A stretch of 6,094 nucleotides of DNA, taken from Candidatus Iainarchaeum sp. (GTDB lineage: Archaea; Iainarchaeota; Iainarchaeia; JAADDC01). Under the pieces are notes generated by a model. It saw only the letters and a program-made list of their open reading frames with translations. It was not told the origin of the DNA and did not search any database. The stretch lies in contig JAADDC010000055.1 in the NCBI GenBank assembly GCA_013154145.1, positions 1-6,094 on the forward strand, in the 5' to 3' direction. A program made the translations under genes and the position numbers. Position 1 is the stretch's first letter. The number at the start of each line of letters is the position of its first letter. Shown in pieces: positions 1-5,100 of this stretch.

Positions 1-633
1 GACCACTACTGCCCCGACTGTCCCCACTACGAGGGGAAGCTCCTTTTGGTGAAGGACTGGAGGGAGTTCATCAACCGCAGCCAGAGAAGCAGGTTCAACC
101 GCTTCCGCTTCAAGGAGGAAGCCGTGCCCGCAGACGGCCGGAGCTTCCGATTTGACGACACCCTCGTGGAGTTCTCGCCGCCCCTGCCCCACGGGGAAGA
201 GGGAACGAAACTGGGTTACGTGATAGCTCTATTCGTGGAGGAGAACCTTGGATTTATTTATACTTCCGACGTGGGCGGCCCCGTGGAGGAAAGGGTGGTG
301 GAGTGGATACTGGAGAGGGAGCCCGACATCGTTTACCTGGACGGATTCCCCGAGTACCTGGGCGGCTACAAGGTGAAAAGTGCCCTCGCCGAGAGAGCCC
401 GGGAAAACCTCATGAGGATCGTCTCTGCCGTGGACGAGGTCATTGTGGATCACCACGCCGCCAGAGGGTTGAAGTTCTACGAGGAGCTGGAGGAGCTGGG
501 TGTCACCACGGCCTCCCGCTACATGTTCGGCGACGACCTGCCCCTGGAGGCGCTGAGGAAGAGGCTCTGGGGTGGACTGGAGCTACCCGCCCGGGAGATC
601 CTCAGGCGTTATAAGGTTTGGGGCGGTGATTAA
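1..633 (+). CDS. UPF0282-family metallo-beta-lactamase-fold protein, 5' end cut by window edge
   Basis: The frame is open from base 1, and 210 residues plus a TAA stop are visible. The family is usually about 300 residues, so roughly the first third is missing. The opening Asp-His probably ends the HxHxDH metal motif, whose first part lies outside the window. Further candidate metal ligands, counted from base 1, are His64 in a SPPLPHG motif, Asp90 in TSDVGGP, and Asp150-His151-His152 in VDHH. These match the conserved motifs of the archaeal UPF0282 family, which has a metallo-beta-lactamase fold and no assigned substrate. The protein is probably a soluble cytoplasmic metal-dependent hydrolase. 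An unusual CPDCPH segment (residues 4-9) directly follows the presumed metal motif. The stop lies four bases before the reverse gyrase start, suggesting co-transcription. The TTG at 46 is an internal codon, not a start. The family call is from recognised motifs, and the reaction is unknown. Confidence 0.85.
   Translation, partial: DHYCPDCPHYEGKLLLVKDWREFINRSQRSRFNRFRFKEEAVPADGRSFRFDDTLVEFSPPLPHGEEGTKLGYVIALFVEENLGFIYTSDVGGPVEERVVEWILEREPDIVYLDGFPEYLGGYKVKSALAERARENLMRIVSAVDEVIVDHHAARGLKFYEELEELGVTTASRYMFGDDLPLEALRKRLWGGLELPAREILRRYKVWGGD
625..630 (+). promoter_or_regulatory. Shine-Dalgarno site for reverse gyrase
   Basis: GGTGAT matches the archaeal 16S anti-Shine-Dalgarno complement. It sits seven bases before the GTG at 638 and lies inside the last codons of the upstream gene. 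It decides the start: the other in-frame GTG codons at 572 and 626 would lie before or overlap it. Confidence 0.65.
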
Positions 634-637
634 TTCC

Positions 638-3600
638 GTGGAGGAAAAGGCCATCTTCGACAACCTCTGTCCCAACTGTGACGGCGAGATCAATGACGTT
701 CGCCTGAGGATAAAAAACCCCTGTCCGTCGTGTCTCCCAGCGGAGATCGTCCTCGACGACTTCTTCAAGCTCGTGGAGGAGGTTTACGCCCACTTAAAAG
801 ATCCTCGGGGCTACGAAACGATTCATCGGGTGATATCAGGCCTCAGGGAGTTCTCCGAGTTCTTCGAGAAGCTGGTGGGTAATAAGCCCTGGAGTGCCCA
901 GCGGACCTGGGCCAAGCGTCTCTTCCTGGGCAAGTCCTTCTCCATCGTGGCGCCCACGGGCGTGGGCAAGTCCCTCTTTGGCGTGGTCTTCGGCCTCTTC
1001 CTCACGGAGAGACGCCGGAAAGTGTACATCGTCGTTCCCACCAGCACCCTCGTGAACCAGACGTACCAGCGGGCCCGGGAGCTTTTGGATAAGGATTACA
1101 TCGTGGCCTTCCACTCGGGCCTGAGCAAGAAAGAGAAGGAAGAAGCCATGGAAAGGATAAGGGAAGGGAAGTTCCGCATGCTCATCACCACCTCCCAGTT
1201 TCTGGCCCGCCGCTTCGAGCTCCTCGAGGACAAGCGCTTTGACCTCGTCTACGTGGACGACGTGGACGCCTTCCTCAAGGCCTCCCGCAACATCGACCGG
1301 GTGCTGAAGCTCCTGGGGTTCACGGAGGAGATCATAGAAATGGCCTACCAGGTGGTCCTGGAGAAGATACGGCTCCTGAGGGGCAGGGGCGACCCCAAGA
1401 AGATCGAAGCCTTAACTAAGAAGATCGAGGCCTTCAAGAGGAGGAGGAAGCTGGGACAGCTGGTGGTGGCCTCCGCCACGGGCAGGGCCCGGGGCCTCAG
1501 GGTGAAGCTATTCCGGGAGCTCCTGGACTTCGAGGTGGGCTCCTCCCGGGCCAATCTCAGGAACGTGGTGAACGCCTACACGGAGCTCTCGGACGACGGC
1601 TTCGCGGAACTGATAGAAAAACTCGGGACGGGCGGCATCGTCTTTGTGGCCACCGTGTACGGAGAAGAGAAGGCAAAGGAGCTGGTGGAGCTCCTCAAGG
1701 AGAGGGGGATAAGGGCGGAGTTTGGTGGCGGGAGTAAAGCCGTCAAGGCGCTGGAGCGCTTCGCCGCCGGAGAGGTGGACGTCCTCGTGGGGAGTGCTTA
1801 CTACTACGGCACCCTCGTGAGGGGCATAGATCTACCCGAGCGGGTGAGATACACAGTGTTCTACGGCGTTCCGCGCTTCCGCTTTGGCCTGGACCTGGAG
1901 GGGATCACGCCGGGACGTCTCGCCTTCCTCTTAGACATCCTCTATGACGTGGTGGGCGACTCCAAGCTGAGGGTGCTGGCCAACCGGCTCCGGCGCTACG
2001 GGAGAGAGGAGGATGTGGAGGAGGGCCGGAGGATTGCGAGGGAGCTCCTCTCAAGGAGAGAAGTCATCGAGAAGCTCAAGGAGCACCCGGACATCATCAT
2101 CGAAGAGGAAGAAGGAGACCTGCGCATCATCATCCCGGACTACAAGACCTACGTGCAGGGCTCGGGGCGGGCATCGCGCATGTACGCGGGAGGCATCACC
2201 AAGGGGCTCAGCGTGCTCCTGGTGGACCACTGGAAGGCCTTCGAGATGCTCAGGAGGATCATGTTCAACCTCTACAACGAGGAGTTCCTCCCGCTGGAGG
2301 AAATAGACCTGGAGAAGTTGTTGAAGGAAATTGATGAAGATAGAAAAAGGGTGAGGGAGGCCGGGCGCTGGGAAGACCCGGTGAAGACGGTCCTCTTCAT
2401 CGTGGAGTCTCCCAACAAGGCCCGGACCATCGCCCGCTTCTTCGGAAAGCCCTCCGTGTACAGGCTCGGAACCATAAGGAGCTACGAGGTGGCCACGGGC
2501 AAGTACATACTCAACGTGGTGGCCACCAGGGGTCATATGTATGACCTGGTGGTGGACAGGGGCTTCCACGGGGTGCTGGTGAACCACCGCATTATCCCCA
2601 TCTACACCACCATCAAGGTCTGCCGGAAGTGCGGCACCCAGACCACCCTCAACGTCTGTCCCCGCTGCGGCACGGACGAGTACCTGGAGGACGCCAAGGA
2701 CAGGGCCAACGCCCTGAGGGTACTATCCCTCGAGGTGGACAGCGTCATTATAGGTACGGATCCCGACACGGAGGGTGAAAAGATTGCTTGGGACGTCTAC
2801 CTTACGGTCTCCCCATACGTGGCGGAGATCCACAGGGCCGAATTCCACGAGGTGACGCGCAACGCCATACTTCAAGCCCTCGAGGAGCTCAGGGACATCA
2901 ACGAGAACCGGGTAGACGCCCAGATCGTCAGAAGGATAGAGGACCGCTGGATTGGTTTCGAGTTGTCCCAGAAGCTCTGGGCTGTGTTCAAGAACCGCAA
3001 CCTCTCGGCAGGACGTGTCCAGACACCTGTCCTCGGCTGGATCATCCAGCGCTACGAGGAGCACAAGAGGAACATCGCCGTGTTTCTCTCGGTACTATGG
3101 GATGGCCAGAGGACGGTCTTCGAGACGCCCTTCAAGAGCTTGAATGAGGCGGAGGAATACGGAAAAAGTGGTAAGGTCCGTGTCCGCCTCCTGGAAAGAA
3201 GAAAGGAGGAGCGGAACCCCCAGCCGCCCTTCACCACGGACACCATGATACGGGAAGCCGGCAACCGCTACAACTTCGGGGCCAAGTACATCATGGACCT
3301 GGCCCAGGACCTCTTCGAGGCAGGTCTCATCACCTACCACCGCACGGACTCAACGCGGGTGTCGCCCGTGGGCATAGCCCTGGCCCGGGAGTACATTTCT
3401 TCTAAATACGGCGAGGAGTACTTCCACGGTAGAAGCTGGGGGGAGGGCGGCGCCCACGAGGCCATCAGGCCTACCCGGGCCCTGGACACCGAGACGCTCA
3501 TCCGGTACATCAGGGAAGGGGAGATCGTTGTGGAGGGGTTGGGCCGCGACCACTTCCGTCTCTACGACCTCATCTTCAAGCGCTTCATAAAGAGCCAGAT

Positions 3601-4105
3601 GAAGGCGGCGGAGGTGGTAATCGGCCGCTACGAGATAGCCCTCGAAGCTCTAAAGGAAGAGGAGGAGCGTATCATTGAGATCATCTTCCCGGGGTGGATG
3701 ATCGTGGACGGCGTGAAGCCGGAGCCGCTCCCGGAGGGCGTCTTCGACGTGAAGGAAGTGCGGGCCTTCAAGGCCTCCAAGGTACCTCTCTACACCCAGA
3801 GCGACGTGGTGGCCCTCATGAAGGAGAGGGGCATCGGCAGACCGTCCACCTACGCCACCATCATCCAGAAGCTGCTGGAGCGGCGCTACGTGATGGAAAG
3901 CAAGGCCAAGCGGAAGCTGTACCCCACCCAGCTGGGCATCCAGGTCTACAACTATCTCATCTCCAAGTTCCCGGACCTGGTGTCGGAGGAGCGGACCCGC
4001 ATGCTGGAAAAGATCATGGAGGAGATAGAGGAGGGGAAGAGGGACTATCAGGAGGTCCTGAGGGAGCTCTACAGGGAGATACTGTCCACGCGCGGAATAA
4101 TCTAA
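638..4105 (+). CDS. rgy: Reverse gyrase (helicase-like domain fused to type IA topoisomerase)
   Basis: This enzyme uses ATP to introduce positive supercoils into DNA and is the hallmark of (hyper)thermophiles. The 1155-residue product has every expected part. An N-terminal zinc ribbon uses Cys11, Cys14, Cys29 and Cys32. The SF2 helicase-like module has a Q-motif region (W85-SAQR), Walker A APTGVGKS (Lys111), Walker B DDVD (207-210), SAT (279-281), VRGIDLPE (Arg395) and QGSGR (507-511). A latch-like insertion occupies roughly 415-500. The topoisomerase module has Toprim Glu590 (VESPNK) and DPDTEGE (708-714), with a second zinc ribbon inserted at Cys662, 665, 674 and 677. It continues with SAGRVQTP (790-797), catalytic Tyr900 in TYHRTDS, and HEAIRPT (940-946). 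There is no intein, split or frameshift, and the length is normal. The GTG start at 638 fits both the Shine-Dalgarno site and the family's short N-terminus before CPNC. A start at 572 would add 22 residues and overlap the upstream gene by 62 bases. Confidence 0.98.
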   Translation: MEEKAIFDNLCPNCDGEINDVRLRIKNPCPSCLPAEIVLDDFFKLVEEVYAHLKDPRGYETIHRVISGLREFSEFFEKLVGNKPWSAQRTWAKRLFLGKSFSIVAPTGVGKSLFGVVFGLFLTERRRKVYIVVPTSTLVNQTYQRARELLDKDYIVAFHSGLSKKEKEEAMERIREGKFRMLITTSQFLARRFELLEDKRFDLVYVDDVDAFLKASRNIDRVLKLLGFTEEIIEMAYQVVLEKIRLLRGRGDPKKIEALTKKIEAFKRRRKLGQLVVASATGRARGLRVKLFRELLDFEVGSSRANLRNVVNAYTELSDDGFAELIEKLGTGGIVFVATVYGEEKAKELVELLKERGIRAEFGGGSKAVKALERFAAGEVDVLVGSAYYYGTLVRGIDLPERVRYTVFYGVPRFRFGLDLEGITPGRLAFLLDILYDVVGDSKLRVLANRLRRYGREEDVEEGRRIARELLSRREVIEKLKEHPDIIIEEEEGDLRIIIPDYKTYVQGSGRASRMYAGGITKGLSVLLVDHWKAFEMLRRIMFNLYNEEFLPLEEIDLEKLLKEIDEDRKRVREAGRWEDPVKTVLFIVESPNKARTIARFFGKPSVYRLGTIRSYEVATGKYILNVVATRGHMYDLVVDRGFHGVLVNHRIIPIYTTIKVCRKCGTQTTLNVCPRCGTDEYLEDAKDRANALRVLSLEVDSVIIGTDPDTEGEKIAWDVYLTVSPYVAEIHRAEFHEVTRNAILQALEELRDINENRVDAQIVRRIEDRWIGFELSQKLWAVFKNRNLSAGRVQTPVLGWIIQRYEEHKRNIAVFLSVLWDGQRTVFETPFKSLNEAEEYGKSGKVRVRLLERRKEERNPQPPFTTDTMIREAGNRYNFGAKYIMDLAQDLFEAGLITYHRTDSTRVSPVGIALAREYISSKYGEEYFHGRSWGEGGAHEAIRPTRALDTETLIRYIREGEIVVEGLGRDHFRLYDLIFKRFIKSQMKAAEVVIGRYEIALEALKEEEERIIEIIFPGWMIVDGVKPEPLPEGVFDVKEVRAFKASKVPLYTQSDVVALMKERGIGRPSTYATIIQKLLERRYVMESKAKRKLYPTQLGIQVYNYLISKFPDLVSEERTRMLEKIMEEIEEGKRDYQEVLRELYREILSTRGII

Positions 4106-4117
4106 AGGGTTTAAAAC
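4103..4117 (+). promoter_or_regulatory. Archaeal TATA box with purine-rich BRE for the zinc-ribbon/EF-1-beta unit
   Basis: TTTAAAAC (4110-4117) is preceded by AAAGGG (4104-4109), resembling TATA box and BRE. The TATA centre is about 25-26 bases before the ATG at 4139, the expected distance to an archaeal transcription start, so the mRNA would begin at or near that ATG (leaderless). The element overlaps the stop of reverse gyrase. The call rests on pattern and spacing only. Confidence 0.55.
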
Positions 4118-4138
4118 TTGACGAACACCAATCTTCCC

Positions 4139-4300
4139 ATGATCACCAAGCGATGCATTTCTTGCGGGCGCGAGGTGGGGCCCGGCGAGTACGTGGCCTT
4201 CAAGTGTCCCGTCTGCGGAGCGCCCATCGTCAGGTGCTTGGAGTGCAGGGCCAGGGGCACCACCTACGTCTGCGTCTCCTGCGGCTTTGAGGGACCCTGA
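4139..4300 (+). CDS. Archaeal two-zinc-ribbon microprotein (HVO_2753/DUF1610-like)
   Basis: This is a 53-residue protein with four CxxC pairs: Cys6/9, 23/26, 33/36 and 45/48. That is enough to bind two zinc ions. The CGFEGP ending and the overall cysteine layout match a conserved archaeal zinc-finger family, of which Haloferax HVO_2753 is a characterised member with two zinc-finger motifs. The molecular role is not settled, and an RNA- or ribosome-related function is an inference from fold and neighbourhood. It lies nine bases upstream of elongation factor 1-beta, a pairing I recall from other archaea, which argues for a translation link. I chose ATG 4139 because it gives the usual family length and sits at TATA spacing. 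A TTG at 4118 would add seven non-conserved residues (TNTNLP-type) and lie almost on top of the TATA box. No Shine-Dalgarno precedes 4139, as expected for a leaderless message. Confidence 0.88.
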   Translation: MITKRCISCGREVGPGEYVAFKCPVCGAPIVRCLECRARGTTYVCVSCGFEGP

Positions 4301-4305
4301 GGTGA
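4301..4305 (+). promoter_or_regulatory. Shine-Dalgarno site for elongation factor 1-beta
   Basis: GGTGA immediately follows the TGA of the zinc-ribbon gene and sits four bases before ATG 4310. The second gene of the unit is thus Shine-Dalgarno-led, whereas the first appears leaderless, a common archaeal operon arrangement. Confidence 0.6.
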
Positions 4306-4309
4306 GAAG

Positions 4310-4573
4310 ATGGGTGAGGTGTTAGTGGTCTTCAAGGTGTATCCAAACGAGCCCGAAGATCTGGAAAAAATCAAGGAGAAGATCCCGCAGGTCCTCCCCT
4401 CCAAGGCCCAGCTGGTGGAGATCCGCGAGGAGCCCATCGGCTTTGGCTTCTCGGCCCTCCTGGTGGGCGTGAAGATGCCCGACGAGGGGGGCATTCAGGC
4501 CGAGGTGGAGGAGGCCATCGCCTCCATCGAAGAAGTGGACTCTGTGGAGGTGGAGAGGGCCACCCTCATATGA
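4310..4573 (+). CDS. ef1b: Elongation factor 1-beta (aEF-1B, EF-1A nucleotide exchange factor)
   Basis: The 87-residue product has the full length of the archaeal factor, which corresponds to the C-terminal exchange domain of eukaryotic eEF1B-alpha. It promotes GDP release from EF-1-alpha so the factor can reload with GTP and aminoacyl-tRNA during translation elongation, in the cytoplasm. Family features are visible in order: an N-terminal strand (MGEVLVVFKVYP), an acidic helix with LEKIKEKI, the conserved EEPIGFGFSALLVGV core at about residues 40-54, an EGG turn, and a C-terminal helix plus strand ending SIEEVDSVEVERATLI. The start is fixed by GGTGA four bases upstream. It follows the zinc-ribbon gene by nine bases and is probably co-transcribed. 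Its last eight bases overlap the 3' end of the convergent gene, leaving no room for a separate intergenic terminator. Confidence 0.96.
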   Translation: MGEVLVVFKVYPNEPEDLEKIKEKIPQVLPSKAQLVEIREEPIGFGFSALLVGVKMPDEGGIQAEVEEAIASIEEVDSVEVERATLI

Positions 4574-5051
4574 GCGCCTTCACCCTCTCCACGAATTCTT
4601 TCATTCTCTTCCAGTGGGAGCCTTTCCAGTAGATCTGGCCGCAGTTGGTGCAGATCCAGAACTCCTCGTGGCTCATGTAGACCCCCACGGGTACCTGTCC
4701 CTTTACCTCCTCCTTGGAGGCCCTCCTGAGCAGGCCGTTGCAGCGGGGGCACCTCTCCAGCGAGGGAACCTCCCTGAGCTCTATGAGGCCCTTCTTCACC
4801 AGGAAGGCCAGCTGTTCCTCCACATCCTTGCCTTCCACGAGGACGGCCTCTACTCCCTCCTTCTTTGCCCTTTGGTAGAGCTCCTTGTCCTTCGTCAGGA
4901 GAACACGCCCCTCGTCCTCCGCTATGTCCAAGAGGTAGTCGTCGTCCACGAAGGGCAGATCAGCGGCAGAAACAGTGTCGTAGCCAAGCAGCCTAAGCCA
5001 CTCGGCGAGTTTTCCCAGCATGGCGTCCGCCAGGAACCTCATCCCTTCCAC
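4566..5051 (-). CDS. Mut7-C/PIN-like RNase domain protein with C-terminal zinc ribbon
   Basis: The 161-residue product matches the stand-alone Mut7-C family (named from the C-terminal domain of the nematode exonuclease Mut-7), a PIN-like fold thought to cut RNA. Counting from the internal ATG at 5042, the opening FLADAMLGKLAEWLRLLGYD carries Asp6. Further acidic candidates are Asp33-35 (VDDDY), Asp39 and Asp52 in LLTKDKEL, typical PIN-like active-site positions. A zinc ribbon follows: Cys98/Cys101 (CPRC) and Cys131/Cys134 (CTNC), ending in the family signature YWKGSHWKRM. The nuclease role is inferred from family, and the target is unknown. Two starts are possible. GTG 5051 has GAGGT six bases upstream, while ATG 5042 gives 158 residues and the usual M-R/K-F family beginning. 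I give the former because of the ribosome site, but the difference is only three residues. The gene is divergent from the Rad50-like gene and convergent with, and overlapping, EF-1-beta. Confidence 0.88.
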   Translation of the reverse strand: MEGMRFLADAMLGKLAEWLRLLGYDTVSAADLPFVDDDYLLDIAEDEGRVLLTKDKELYQRAKKEGVEAVLVEGKDVEEQLAFLVKKGLIELREVPSLERCPRCNGLLRRASKEEVKGQVPVGVYMSHEEFWICTNCGQIYWKGSHWKRMKEFVERVKALI

Positions 5052-5057
5052 GCCCCA

Positions 5058-5062
5058 ACCTC
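5058..5062 (-). promoter_or_regulatory. Shine-Dalgarno site for the Mut7-C gene
   Basis: GAGGT on the minus strand lies six bases before GTG 5051 and 15 bases before ATG 5042. The spacing favours GTG 5051, whereas family alignment favours ATG 5042. Confidence 0.45.
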
Positions 5063-5068
5063 ATCAGC

Positions 5069-5075
5069 AATAAAT
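5069..5075 (+). promoter_or_regulatory. Possible TATA element for the Rad50-like gene
   Basis: AATAAAT is centred about 29 bases before ATG 5101, so transcription would begin within a few bases of the start codon, consistent with a leaderless message. No Shine-Dalgarno is visible before 5101. The match to a TATA box is imperfect and no clear purine-rich BRE precedes it. Confidence 0.35.
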
Positions 5076-5087
5076 GTTGTGCGTTGG

Positions 5088-5095
5088 TTATATAA
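5088..5095 (-). promoter_or_regulatory. TATA box for the Mut7-C gene
   Basis: TTATATAA is a strong archaeal TATA match and is preceded on the minus strand by ATTAGGA, an acceptable BRE. Transcription would start near 5065, giving a leader of about 14 bases that just contains the GAGGT site. The octamer is a perfect palindrome, so orientation must come from the flanking BRE. On the plus strand its distance to ATG 5101 is too short. Confidence 0.5.
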
Positions 5096-5100
5096 TCCTA

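Noticed and set aside
249..265. AT-rich GATTTATTTATAC stretch as an internal promoter for reverse gyrase
   Set aside because: It encodes the conserved GFIYTSD strand of the upstream gene, is nearly 400 bases from the reverse gyrase start, and has no supporting leader features.
572..637. Longer reverse gyrase start at GTG 572 (or GTG 626)
   Set aside because: A start at 572 would overlap the upstream gene by 62 bases and add 22 residues unlike the family N-terminus. GTG 638 has a GGTGAT site at good spacing and puts the first CPNC at residue 11, as is usual.
2051..2587. 178-codon minus-strand open frame inside reverse gyrase
   Set aside because: The product is low-complexity His/Val/Leu/Pro-rich, as expected for the antisense of GC-rich coding DNA, and conflicts with intact reverse gyrase motifs.
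4118..4138. Zinc-ribbon protein starting at TTG 4118
   Set aside because: It adds seven non-conserved residues and lies directly next to the TATA element, so a transcript from that promoter would not contain it.
3694..4290. 198-codon plus-strand open frame overlapping the reverse gyrase end and the zinc-ribbon gene
   Set aside because: It is Gly/Arg/His-rich out-of-frame translation of two conserved genes with no independent motif or ribosome site.
4594..4613. Pyrimidine-rich run as a terminator for EF-1-beta
   Set aside because: It is inside the coding region of the convergent gene and lacks a long uninterrupted T tract, so it is too weak to annotate without 3'-end data.
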